Shown: positions 1 to 6,753 of the stretch, one piece after another | Position numbering within the stretch: the first letter of the stretch is position 1 | How the letters are laid out: every line of letters starts with the position of its first letter | Assembly: GCA_035512595.1 (NCBI GenBank) | Contig: DATKDU010000115.1 | Location: 1-14,275, forward strand | Source of the DNA: DATKDU01 sp035512595 | GTDB lineage: Bacteria > Planctomycetota > Planctomycetia > Pirellulales > Pirellulaceae | Reading direction: 5' to 3' | DNA length: 14,275 nt | The notes under the pieces: generated by a model | The model's input: the letters and a program-made list of their open reading frames with translations, nothing else | Database searches by the model: none | What the model was told of the DNA's origin: nothing | Made by a program: the position numbers and the translations under genes

Positions 1-60
1 TTGGTCTGTGCGCTGGGAGCGATGTCTTTTCATTGTAACGCAGACCACAGGAGAGAATCC

Positions 61-555
61 ATGTTACGCCGAATGAACACGAGAACCTGGAAGGTGACGT
101 TGGCGGGAGCCTGCGTCGCGTGTGCTTTGGGGCTCATTGCCTGGAGGGTCGCTTGGGCGACGCCTGGATCGGGCACGACCAGCACCGGCCTCTCGGGGCC
201 TGTGGTGCTGGACGAGATCGATACCACGGCCGAAACCGACGACTGGGAGGTCGAGTTCAAAACCAGGGGACTGTCGGACGTCTACGTCACGCACATCAAG
301 GTGGTCCCCGGTGGGTTTAGCGGCTGGCACTTGCACCCCGGTCCCTCCATCATCTCGGTCAAAGCCGGCACAGCGACCTTTTATCAGGCCGATGATCCGG
401 AAACGCCGAACGTCTACCCGGCGGGCAGCGGTTTTGTGGAGGATGCCGGACGCGCGCATATCCTCCAGAATGAAGGAGACATCGATCTGGAAATCGTCGT
501 TGTCCAGATTGTTCCGCTAGGCGCGCCGCGGCGGATCGAAGCGCCGGCCCCGTAG
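61..555 (+). CDS. Cupin-domain protein with N-terminal membrane anchor or signal peptide
   Basis: A 164-residue protein with a single conserved beta-barrel cupin domain. Residues about 12-33 are hydrophobic after a basic N-terminus (RR at 3-4), so it is exported or membrane-anchored. Cupin motif 1 is visible at residues 84-103, with HLH at 90-92 as metal ligands; the Glu usual in this motif is not in its normal place (PGPSIIS follows). Motif 2 is at 120-137, with PAG at 120-122, H133 and N137. The ATG at 61 was chosen because AGGAGAG lies 5 bases upstream (49-55) and the hydrophobic segment follows directly; the frame stays open upstream to the window edge from a TTG at 1. Two of the usual three His ligands plus H133 suggest metal binding. 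Substrate is unknown; it could be a small-molecule sensor or an enzyme. No operon partner is visible, since the next gene is convergent. Confidence 0.8.
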   Translation: MLRRMNTRTWKVTLAGACVACALGLIAWRVAWATPGSGTTSTGLSGPVVLDEIDTTAETDDWEVEFKTRGLSDVYVTHIKVVPGGFSGWHLHPGPSIISVKAGTATFYQADDPETPNVYPAGSGFVEDAGRAHILQNEGDIDLEIVVVQIVPLGAPRRIEAPAP

Positions 556-563
556 GCGGATTG

Positions 564-632
564 GAGTGAGTGGTGAATGGTGAGTGGTGAGTGGTGAACA
601 ATCGCGAGTCATCACTCACCGCTCACTGCTCC
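564..632. repeat. Inverted repeat with 7-bp word arrays (repeat A)
   Basis: The left arm has four tandem heptamers of the form GAGTGGT (568-574, 575-581 with one change, 582-588, 589-595). The right arm has three diverged heptamers in the opposite sense: ATCACTC (611-617), ACCGCTC (618-624) and ACTGCTC (625-631). The element sits between two convergent genes, and the right arm runs into the 3' end of the minus-strand gene, supplying its stop codon (623-625). It could form a long imperfect hairpin and act as a boundary for both transcripts, but no U-tract is present. Confidence 0.7.
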
Positions 633-1882
633 TGAATCGGCCGTCCCATTGGCGGCTCGGGAGGCTGCTGGAAGGTCCATTCGGGGGTCGGGTATTTGAA
701 GGCGGCCAGATACGGAGTTTCGACGATCTGGCCGCCTCGTTTTTGGCTGATGTGTGCGGCGTCGAGGACGGCGCTGGTGACCACGGTGCGTTCGATGGGC
801 CAGGTTGGCTGGCCCGTGTGCATCATCTGATCGACGCCTTTCACCAGGTAAGTGAAGTGCATGAAAGGCCGGGCTTCCTGCGTCCAGAAGGTGGTGGAGC
901 GAGTCGTGTCGTCCTCGCGGCGCCAGGCGACCGCCCACTCGGCGAAAATGCCGCTGTTCTCGCTGATCACGCTGGCCTTGAAGCCGTCGGTGTATTCGAC
1001 GTGCATCAGGTTGATCTTGCGGGCCACGTCCTGGATGTCTTTGCCCGCAGCCAGCGGCCGCTCCTTGAACCGGCCGATCGCTTCGTCGAGCAGCCGCTTG
1101 TCGAACAGGCCCGCGCGGCCCGCTTCCCACACCGCATCGCCGTCGAGGCAGCGGACCTGCTTGATGCCGCTCTCCCCTCCGCGGCGGCGCTCGGCCAGGC
1201 ACTGCACCATCTCCAGGGCGTGAAAGCCGTAGGCGTCCAGCGTGTGGTAGCTGGTGGCGACGATCTCCTTGAGCCCCTCGCCGGGGTTCACGTCTTCGGG
1301 AGGATAACGCCACAGCGTCGGCAGCGACGAGCCGGCCATCATCGGCACCTTGAGCCGCTGAGCTTCGCCATAGATCCACTCGATATCCTTCCAGTTGTCG
1401 GCCACGTGCTTGTCGGAGAAGACCGGCACGATGCGATCCGACTTCTCGAAGACCTGGAAGACTTCCGTGAGGAACCGCCGCTTGGGATACATCGTGCCCC
1501 CCGATTTATTCTTCTCGTACTTGCCATGCTCGGCAACGACGAGAACCCCATCGACGGCCAGCTTGTCGCCGCCGAGCGTGAGCGCCTCGGCAATCGTATC
1601 GTAGATCTTAAAGCCGTACTGCTCGGAGAAGGGCCGGCTTTTGTCCTGCTCGTGCTGCTGGTCCACGTACAGCGACACCAGCTTCATTTTCGGGAATTCC
1701 CCCTTGCCGTCGAGCGTGTATCCTTGCACGAGCCGGCCGGCAATCACGTCGGCGTGCGAGTTGTGGTGCCAGACGGTGGTCACGACGGCGACGTTGAGGA
1801 CCTTGTCGGCGGGTTCAGCGGCGACCGCCGGAAACCAACCAAGGATGAGCAGAACGATGGTGAGCAAAGGGCGAGTCGGCAT
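623..1882 (-). CDS. Secreted protein of unknown function
   Basis: A 419-residue protein with a clear Sec signal peptide (hydrophobic residues about 6-20, AVAA near 19-22, cleavage probably around 21-22). I do not recognise a named family. The mature N-terminal half reads like an alternating beta/alpha fold (LNVAVVTTVW at 29-38, then GVLVVAEHG and IVPVFSDKH strands), which resembles the Rossmann-like arrangement of Gfo/Idh/MocA oxidoreductases, but no GxGxxG nucleotide motif is visible. His, Asp and Glu residues are frequent (WHHNSHAD near the N-terminus, YTDGF and FWTQEARP further on), which would suit a metal or sugar site. The ATG at 1882 is followed at once by the signal peptide. The gene is divergent from the HisA-like gene. 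The last codons (IQEQ-stop) lie in the right arm of repeat A, so the native C-terminus may have been altered by the repeat. Confidence 0.8.
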   Translation of the reverse strand: MPTRPLLTIVLLILGWFPAVAAEPADKVLNVAVVTTVWHHNSHADVIAGRLVQGYTLDGKGEFPKMKLVSLYVDQQHEQDKSRPFSEQYGFKIYDTIAEALTLGGDKLAVDGVLVVAEHGKYEKNKSGGTMYPKRRFLTEVFQVFEKSDRIVPVFSDKHVADNWKDIEWIYGEAQRLKVPMMAGSSLPTLWRYPPEDVNPGEGLKEIVATSYHTLDAYGFHALEMVQCLAERRRGGESGIKQVRCLDGDAVWEAGRAGLFDKRLLDEAIGRFKERPLAAGKDIQDVARKINLMHVEYTDGFKASVISENSGIFAEWAVAWRREDDTTRSTTFWTQEARPFMHFTYLVKGVDQMMHTGQPTWPIERTVVTSAVLDAAHISQKRGGQIVETPYLAAFKYPTPEWTFQQPPEPPMGRPIQEQ

Positions 1883-1901
1883 GGTGCGTCTCCGGCGGGA
1901 T

Positions 1902-1998
1902 GCAGAATAATGAGAGCAGAATAATGGAAGTCAACGGAAGTTGATACCCACAGGACTCGATCTCCTCTCCTCCCATTATTCTGCACCCATTATTCTGC
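1902..1998. repeat. Inverted repeat with two 14-bp units per arm (repeat B)
   Basis: The left arm is two tandem 14-mers, GCAGAATAATGAGA (1902-1915) and GCAGAATAATGGAA (1916-1929). The right arm is two 14-mers in the opposite sense, TCCCATTATTCTGC (1971-1984) and ACCCATTATTCTGC (1985-1998). The 41-base spacer has no clear repeat. The element lies between two divergent start codons (1882 on the minus strand, 2025 on the plus strand), so it would be in the 5' leader or promoter zone of one or both genes. The AT-rich words stand out from the GC-rich surroundings. Confidence 0.85.
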
Positions 1999-2024
1999 TA
2001 TTTCCCCTCGCGCCGACGCTCCCC

Positions 2025-2777
2025 ATGCAAATCATCCCCGTCATCGATCTCCTCGGCGGCCAGGTCGTCCGCGGCATTGGCGGCCGGCGGAGCGAATACC
2101 GGCCGATCGAGAGCCAACTCGTCCGCGGCAGTGATCCCGGCGCGATTGCCGCCGCGTTTGTCGAGCACTTCGGCGCGACGACGTGCTACGTGGCGGATCT
2201 CGATGCGATCGAGCGGGACTGCTGGCAGATCGAGGCGTGGAAGGCGATTTCGCGCACCGGTATGCGGTTATGGCTGGACGCGGGACTTGGTGAGCCGGAA
2301 TTACTTGGACAGGCTTGGGGAACGTGCCGCAATCGACGCATCGATGCCGAGTGCATCGTGGGACTCGAGTCGCTGGCCATGAACGGATGGTCGCTTTCTC
2401 AAATTGTGCCGCTGATTCGCCTACCGCTGATCTTCAGTCTGGATATGAAAGACGGCCGTCCGCTGACGAAGCATCCATCTTGGCAGTCGCTTGATCCCCC
2501 CGAGATTGCGTCCCGCGTCCTGGAAACAGGGATCACGCGGATGATCGTCCTCGACCTGGCCGACGTCGGCACCAGCGGCGGGACGCGGACGCTCGACTTG
2601 TGCCGCGAGCTGAAAGCAGAATATCCGCAGCTCGAGCTGATTGCCGGCGGCGGCGTGCGGAGTATTGACGACCTCAAGCGAATTGCCGACGCCGGCTGTA
2701 CGGCGGCACTCGTGGCATCCGCGCTCCACGACGGGCGGCTGACGCGGGCCGACTGGAATGCCGCGGCGGCGCTGTGA
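2025..2777 (+). CDS. HisA/HisF-related TIM-barrel protein
   Basis: A 250-residue protein of normal HisA length. The N-terminus IPVIDLLGGQVVRG carries the first catalytic Asp of the family (D8), and FSLDMKDG carries the second half-barrel Asp (D140). The phosphate-binding loops are recognisable: GGGVRSIDDL at 208-217 and ASALHDGRLT at 231-240. D177 (VLDLADVGTSGG) fits the strand-6 region. It looks less like housekeeping ProFAR isomerase than like the HisA-related paralogues of methanogens and planctomycetes (COG1411 type). These have been linked by genomic context to tetrahydromethanopterin C1 metabolism; that link is inference here, as no C1 gene is adjacent. The frame is open upstream to 1941, but those 28 codons run through repeat B, and the family's MxIIPVIDL start fits ATG 2025. 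There is no clear Shine-Dalgarno. Confidence 0.82.
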   Translation: MQIIPVIDLLGGQVVRGIGGRRSEYRPIESQLVRGSDPGAIAAAFVEHFGATTCYVADLDAIERDCWQIEAWKAISRTGMRLWLDAGLGEPELLGQAWGTCRNRRIDAECIVGLESLAMNGWSLSQIVPLIRLPLIFSLDMKDGRPLTKHPSWQSLDPPEIASRVLETGITRMIVLDLADVGTSGGTRTLDLCRELKAEYPQLELIAGGGVRSIDDLKRIADAGCTAALVASALHDGRLTRADWNAAAAL

Positions 2778-2779
2778 CG

Positions 2780-2859
2780 CCACAAGCCTGAAGCGCAAGC
2801 GAAGGACACCTATGCTTGCCAATGGATGGCTTTCCTTCGCTTGCGCTTCAGGCTTGTGG
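2780..2859. repeat. Perfect 27-bp inverted repeat between convergent genes (repeat C)
   Basis: The arms at 2780-2806 and 2833-2859 are exact reverse complements over 27 bases, separated by a 26-base spacer. The arm contains the words AAGCCTGAAGCG and CAAGCGAAGGA. It starts 3 bases after the stop codon of the HisA-like gene and ends 10 bases before the 3' end of the convergent permease gene. A hairpin could form in either transcript and act as a bidirectional 3' boundary, but no run of U follows on either strand, so it is not a standard intrinsic terminator. Confidence 0.9.
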
Positions 2860-2869
2860 TGTGCGGCCC

Positions 2870-5155
2870 CTAAAACTCATGCCGCTCGATGTAGATGCAG
2901 GCGATGACCAGCACGACCAGGACGAACGCCAGGCTGCTCTTCACCGGCCGCCAGGGACGCAAGTTGTCACGCTTCAGCTCCAGGTCGCCGGTGGCCACGC
3001 CCCAATCCTGCGTCTCTTTGCCGGTGATCAAATAGTTGACCGTTTGATCGAGAAGCCGCGGCTTGGGAAAGACGGTGTAGACCGGCGTGATGCCGTAGTA
3101 GTAAATCATCTCGATCACCGATAGGGGCGGGCCGATCGCCGTGCGGCGGGCGAAATGCTCGAGGTCATAGGTCGTCACGCGGTGAATGCGGTCGGCCACG
3201 AGCATTCCCTGGCTGCCGAACGCCACGGCAGAGATGTCCCCCTGGCCGCGGACCGGCGCCTTTTTTATCGTGCCGGCTGCCGCGTCGATGAGCCACAGAT
3301 AGTTGTTCTGGTTCAAGACGGCGAACCATTTGCCGTTCGGATCGGCGGTCAAGAATCGCGGCTGCGTATCGGGATCGGGGCTGAATTTGCTCCGCACTTT
3401 CCACGTCGCCGCATCGATCACCCAGATAGTGCCGTCCGCCCGGGCCACGACGACCGTATTGCCAGCATACGCAATGGCGACTCCCTGCGCCGGGTCTCCT
3501 TCGAGTTCCAGCATCTCGCCGCCGATGAATCGCTTCTTCCCCTCGTCCAGCGAAACGCGCTGCACCTTGCCCCGCGAGTAGACGGCAATCACGCCCGACT
3601 GCGGATGAATGGCTGCGTCCAGCGGCTCATCCCATTTCAGGCTGTCGTCACTGGCGCGCTGGAACCCCTGCGTACCGAGCGGGATGCTGAAGCCCAGTAC
3701 CTTGATGTCGGCCTTGGGCGGAGCCGGATCCGTGGGCAACCGATGAACGCCCTCGGAGTTGACCGCCAGCAGCGACTGCTGAGGATCGAAAAAGAACGTT
3801 GCCGTGCTATCTGGAAGCGACGGACCGGCCTTCATCTGCCAGCCCTCCGAGGCAAGTGACAATTTGACCTGCAGAGTGGGCTGCCCAAAACCCAGCGGCA
3901 TCCGCCAGCCGGTCCCCAACACCAATTGCCCTGTCTTCTCGTGAAAAAAGGGTCCGATCGTCTTCGGAAGAACGTCGTCACGCCGCCTTTCCGCGCCGAT
4001 TTCCTGCCACGAGCGTTCATCACCATTCCAGCGGAACAACTGGCCGCGCTCCAGGACGGCAATCGTTGTCTCGTCAGCTTCTACGACGCGGACGATCTGA
4101 TAGCGGGAGCGGACTTGTTCGTCAAACAGAAAAGTGGTGGTGTCGGCGAACAGGCAGATGATCCAGAACACGGCCGAGACCACTACCGACACCACGGCAC
4201 TCTTCCAGATCACGCCAGCTAGTGCTGAGACCGCGTAGTAGATCAAAAACAGGAACATGAACACCGGGACGCACCACAACATGCCGCGGTTCCAAATGCC
4301 CGTTTGATAGCCGACGATCAGCCACAGGCCGAGAATCAGGTAGCCGCTGCACAGCAGGATGAACGCGCAGCCGCCGATGAACTTTGAGAAAAACAAGAGC
4401 GACCGCGAGACCGGCTTGCTGAGGAGCAGATTGATCGAGCCAGGCTCGAACATTTGCGGCACGATCGGGCTGGTGACGAGGACGGCCGTGAGAATGCCGA
4501 TCATGCCGACGATGATCTGCATCGTCCACGGCAGAATCCAATCGCGGAGGACCATTTCGGTCTGGGTCTTGCTGAACGGGAATTGCTCGATGAGCACGAA
4601 TCCCAGATAGGTCGGGCGGACCGATTCGGCCGAGCGGTAGGCGAACTGGCCGGGGAGTGCCGACTCGATGAGGATTCGATTGAGCCGCCCCAGCTCATCG
4701 GTGGAGAGTTTTTGCCGCGGCTTCTCGGCCAGATCGCGGGCTTCCTTGGAAAGAGAGGCGGCTGGCCACAGCTCCGGATCGTGAAGGCCGCGCTCGAGAA
4801 GCAGCTCATTGAGCGCCTGCACCAGCTTTTGCTTGCCCAGCATGTAGTCGCGATCGCTGACTTCCTTGACGCGGGCGAACTTTTGCAGGTCTTCGCGCGT
4901 CGGCTGATGGATCAGCTCCCAAATTCGCTTTTCGCGCGTCGCGGTGATGCTCTGGCCCTTTTCGCTGAGACGTTCGACGAGCTGCCGGGCGTCCTGCACG
5001 TCGGTCCAATTGAACGTCGTCGTCAGCGTCACCCGATAGCCGGCCGGCGCGATGAGCAGCAGGAACAGCGTGATCACGATCAGCAGGATCCACAGCACGC
5101 GGCTGTGAATGGCTTCACGGAAGGAGTCTTTGATGACGGCCAGATAAGGTCGCAT
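2870..5155 (-). CDS. ABC-2 type transporter permease with large extracytoplasmic beta-propeller-like domain
   Basis: A 761-residue membrane subunit of an ABC exporter. Visible order: a short cytoplasmic N-terminus; TM1 at about 21-39; a soluble helix-rich loop at 41-205; TM2 at 211-232; a cytoplasmic turn with EPGSINLLLSKPVSR (237-251), typical of ABC-2 permeases; TM3 at 259-283; TM4 at 291-315; TM5 at 319-338; a soluble domain of about 400 residues (340-735); then TM6 at 741-756. Counting helices puts both soluble domains outside the cytoplasm. The 400-residue domain has propeller-like strand repeats such as GVIAVYSRGKVQRVSL, NTVVVARADGTIWVIDAAT and WFAVLNQNNYLWLIDAAAG. A typical ABC-2 permease is 250-550 residues. 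ATG 5155 was chosen because the 18 codons upstream are made of repeat D. The ATPase gene lies upstream on the same strand, so the two probably form one exporter. The substrate is unknown. Confidence 0.85.
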   Translation of the reverse strand: MRPYLAVIKDSFREAIHSRVLWILLIVITLFLLLIAPAGYRVTLTTTFNWTDVQDARQLVERLSEKGQSITATREKRIWELIHQPTREDLQKFARVKEVSDRDYMLGKQKLVQALNELLLERGLHDPELWPAASLSKEARDLAEKPRQKLSTDELGRLNRILIESALPGQFAYRSAESVRPTYLGFVLIEQFPFSKTQTEMVLRDWILPWTMQIIVGMIGILTAVLVTSPIVPQMFEPGSINLLLSKPVSRSLLFFSKFIGGCAFILLCSGYLILGLWLIVGYQTGIWNRGMLWCVPVFMFLFLIYYAVSALAGVIWKSAVVSVVVSAVFWIICLFADTTTFLFDEQVRSRYQIVRVVEADETTIAVLERGQLFRWNGDERSWQEIGAERRRDDVLPKTIGPFFHEKTGQLVLGTGWRMPLGFGQPTLQVKLSLASEGWQMKAGPSLPDSTATFFFDPQQSLLAVNSEGVHRLPTDPAPPKADIKVLGFSIPLGTQGFQRASDDSLKWDEPLDAAIHPQSGVIAVYSRGKVQRVSLDEGKKRFIGGEMLELEGDPAQGVAIAYAGNTVVVARADGTIWVIDAATWKVRSKFSPDPDTQPRFLTADPNGKWFAVLNQNNYLWLIDAAAGTIKKAPVRGQGDISAVAFGSQGMLVADRIHRVTTYDLEHFARRTAIGPPLSVIEMIYYYGITPVYTVFPKPRLLDQTVNYLITGKETQDWGVATGDLELKRDNLRPWRPVKSSLAFVLVVLVIACIYIERHEF

Positions 5156-5162
5156 GGGGGAT

Positions 5163-5316
5163 AAATCCGAAATCCGAAGCACGAAATCCGAAACAAATCC
5201 GAATGTCAAAATCCGAATGACTGAAACAGACGCAGATCCGAGCCTAACCAGTTTGGAACATTAGCATTTCCTTCTTTCAAATTTGTTCCGGATTTCGGAT
5301 TTCGTGCTTAGGATTT
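5163..5316. repeat. Inverted repeat with 7-bp word arrays between ATPase and permease genes (repeat D)
   Basis: The left arm reads in heptamers: AAATCCG (5163-5169), AAATCCG (5170-5176), AAGCACG (5177-5183), AAATCCG (5184-5190), then further AAATCCG copies at 5195-5201 and 5209-5215. The right arm reads CGGATTT (5289-5295), CGGATTT (5296-5302), CGTGCTT (5303-5309) and AGGATTT (5310-5316). Thus 5170-5190 can pair with 5296-5316 with one mismatch. It fills the 165-base gap between the stop of the ATPase gene and the start of the permease gene and would fold in the shared transcript. Nothing else is seen in this gap. Confidence 0.85.
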
Positions 5317-5320
5317 CCGT

Positions 5321-6310
5321 CTAGTCCGGTGCCGCCGTCGCCTGCACGATGTCGAGGAACGCATCCTCCAGCGTCGCCCGCCGCCGCGTGAGGTTCATAA
5401 TGCTCAGATTCGCCCGGCGGAGTTGATCGATCAGCCGATCGACCTCCTCCTGCGACTGCACGTGCAGCACGAGCTGGTGACGCGATAGTTCAACCGAGTG
5501 GAACTCGACGACGCGGAAGAAGTTGAGCGTCTGCTGGGCCAGGGATCTGTCACCCGATAGCTCCAGGTGTAGCTCGATCTGGTCGCCGTTGACCCCCACG
5601 CGGGCGGCCAGCGCGGGATCGGTGGTGATCTCCGACACGCTCCCCACGCGCCGCAGCACTCCTTTGTCCAGAATCGCCACGCGGTCGCAGACGAGCTGCA
5701 CTTCCTGGAGGATGTGGCTGTTGAGAAAAATCGTTTTGCCTTGCCGCTTCAGCTCGACCAGAAAGCCGCGGACCTGGCTGCGGGCGACCGGATCGAGGCC
5801 GTCGGTCGGCTCGTCCATGATCAGTAAATCTGGATCGTGCAGCATGGCCTGCGCCAGCCCCAGCCGCTGGAGCATCCCCTTGGAATACGTCCGCACGCTG
5901 TCCTTGGCCCGCGGCGCAATGCCGACCATCTCCAAGAGCGGCATTCGCTTCTGGCGAATCTCGCTCATCGGCACTCCGCTGAGCTGGCCGTAGTATTCCA
6001 GCGCCGTCAGGCCGGTCAAATGCCGCGGGACGCGAAGATTCTCCGGCAGGTAGCCAACCCGCTTTCGTCCGCGGCGATCGCCGGCGGGAAAATCGAGCAG
6101 CGTGGCTTTTCCGGCCGATTTGCGGATGATCCCCAGGAGGATCTTGATGAACGTCGTTTTGCCGGCGCCGTTGGCCCCCAAAAGTCCGAAAATCTCGCCC
6201 CGGCGGACCTCCAAGGTCAGGTCCTTGAGCGCCAACTGCCGCTTACGGAAGATGAGCCCCTCGACATAGGTCTTGCTGAGGTTTTCGACGGCAATGGCGG
6301 CGTCAGACAC
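5321..6310 (-). CDS. ABC transporter ATP-binding protein (ABC-2 exporter type)
   Basis: A 329-residue ATPase subunit that powers the adjacent permease. Walker A is GANGAGKT (45-52), the signature is YSKGM (142-146), Walker B is LLIMDEP (162-168) followed by DGLDP, and the switch His is H199 in NSHIL. The C-terminal 100 residues form the extra domain usual in CcmA/NatA-like exporters, with TLEDAFLDIV at 313-322. All catalytic motifs look intact. The frame is open to an ATG at 6406, but the additional 32 codons are translated from two adjacent hairpins (6351-6394), so I prefer the GTG at 6310, which gives SDAAIAVENLSKTY as N-terminus. No clear Shine-Dalgarno precedes either start. The permease follows on the same strand after 165 bases containing repeat D. 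Confidence 0.9.
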   Translation of the reverse strand: MSDAAIAVENLSKTYVEGLIFRKRQLALKDLTLEVRRGEIFGLLGANGAGKTTFIKILLGIIRKSAGKATLLDFPAGDRRGRKRVGYLPENLRVPRHLTGLTALEYYGQLSGVPMSEIRQKRMPLLEMVGIAPRAKDSVRTYSKGMLQRLGLAQAMLHDPDLLIMDEPTDGLDPVARSQVRGFLVELKRQGKTIFLNSHILQEVQLVCDRVAILDKGVLRRVGSVSEITTDPALAARVGVNGDQIELHLELSGDRSLAQQTLNFFRVVEFHSVELSRHQLVLHVQSQEEVDRLIDQLRRANLSIMNLTRRRATLEDAFLDIVQATAAPD

Positions 6311-6350
6311 AGATAGCGTGGTTCTGGTTCGCGGAGATAATCGGAGGTAG

Positions 6351-6394
6351 GTCGGCCCTTCCGGGCCGACATGGACGGCCCGGAAGGGCCGTCC
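6351..6394. repeat. Pair of adjacent GC-rich hairpins (repeat F)
   Basis: Two back-to-back perfect hairpins: GTCGGCCC-TTCC-GGGCCGAC (6351-6370) and GGACGGCCC-GGAA-GGGCCGTCC (6373-6394). Much of the first can also pair with the second, so two alternative folds exist. They lie just upstream of the preferred start of the ATPase gene, in its probable 5' leader. They resemble dispersed repeats rather than coding sequence. Confidence 0.75.
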
Positions 6395-6489
6395 TCCACG
6401 GCGCACAGCACCGAGCGTGCGTGCTACGGTGGATTCGTATTTTTACCTCTTGCCTTTTGAAAGGGTTTCGAGAATCATAGCATGATCGG

Positions 6490-6511
6490 GTCGCACGTAC
6501 GCGCGTGCGAC
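6490..6511. repeat. Palindrome in the 6407-6753 intergenic region
   Basis: GTCGCACG (6490-6497) and CGTGCGAC (6504-6511) are perfect reverse complements around a 6-base centre. The site lies about 180 bases upstream of the ATPase start and about 60-80 bases upstream of the small RNA candidate. It could be a protein-binding dyad or a dispersed hairpin; the sequence alone does not decide. Confidence 0.5.
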
Positions 6512-6576
6512 AGGACTAGGGCCCGTAGTAGGCCGTTCTTTCGGCATTGGCTGAACCGGGGTGTTTCTAGTGAGAA

Positions 6577-6582
6577 AGGAGG
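6577..6582 (+). promoter_or_regulatory. Near-ideal Shine-Dalgarno site
   Basis: AAAGGAGGTGG (6575-6585) contains the full AGGAGG core at 6577-6582, seven bases before GTG 6590. Most genes in this window lack any clear Shine-Dalgarno, so this site stands out. GAGGTGG within it (6579-6585) and the following T can pair with ACCATCTC (6658-6665), one G-U included, so the site may be open or masked depending on the fold. Confidence 0.7.
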
Positions 6583-6589
6583 TGGTCTA

Positions 6590-6628
6590 GTGAGTAATGT
6601 CTGTACCAGCCGAGGTGGTGCCTGCTAA
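6590..6628 (+). CDS. Possible 12-residue peptide ORF
   Basis: GTG 6590 to TAA 6626-6628 encodes MSNVCTSRGGAC, with Cys at positions 5 and 12. The support is its position seven bases after the strongest ribosome-binding site in the window. The stop codon falls in the loop of a small hairpin (P2) and the last codons overlap the 5' strand of P1, so translation would change RNA folding. An ATG at 6597 in another frame runs on through the terminator and antisense into the next gene and is less likely. Function unknown; a leader peptide or a small secreted or regulatory peptide are options. Confidence 0.35.
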   Translation: MSNVCTSRGGAC

Positions 6629-6697
6629 GGCAGCCGGCGGGTTGCCTAGCGGCAGCCACCATCTCGTAAAGATCACCAAGATCTACGAGCTACCTGG

Positions 6698-6730
6698 GAC
6701 CCGGCCTCGCAAGAGGCCGGGTCTTTTTTT
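6698..6730 (+). terminator. Intrinsic terminator of the small RNA
   Basis: An 11-bp perfect stem, GACCCGGCCTC (6698-6708) and GAGGCCGGGTC (6713-6723), with a GCAA tetraloop, followed at once by seven T (6724-6730). It works only on the plus strand. It is the only textbook intrinsic terminator in the window, and no conventional plus-strand gene lies just upstream, which argues that a short plus-strand transcript exists here. Confidence 0.93.
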
Positions 6731-6753
6731 GCGCGCCGGCGCGCGCCGCAGGA

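Larger units (their letters stand above)
6566..6730 (+). ncRNA. Candidate structured small RNA with own terminator
   Basis: No family recognised. The region begins near a direct repeat of TCTAGTGAG (6566-6574 and 6586-6594), holds an ideal ribosome-binding site, a 12-codon ORF and hand-drawn pairings, and ends in a strong intrinsic terminator. Pairings: P1 6611-6619 with 6658-6666 (9 bp, one G-U); P2 6622-6625 with 6630-6633; P3 GGTTGCC (6640-6646) with GGCAGCC (6651-6657), one G-U. P1-P3 would make a three-way junction. A further hairpin pairs CTCGTA..GATC (6663-6674) with GATCTACGAG (6680-6689) and overlaps the 3' strand of P1, so the two are alternatives. The 5' end is not defined; no convincing promoter was found. 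No plus-strand gene follows for nearly 3 kb, so this is not a leader of a downstream gene. It could encode a peptide, act as a small RNA, or both. Confidence 0.5.

Noticed and set aside
584..1924. Long plus-strand ORF of 446 codons
   Set aside because: It is the antisense of the secreted-protein gene at 623-1882, starts inside repeat A, and its protein is rich in V, L, H, R and D with no signal or domain, as expected from the reverse of a GC-rich gene.
6448..6480. TTGAAA with a possible -10 downstream, as promoter of the small RNA
   Set aside because: The spacing is 15 bases, the -10 match is poor, and it is about 90 bases upstream of the structured region; not strong enough to list.
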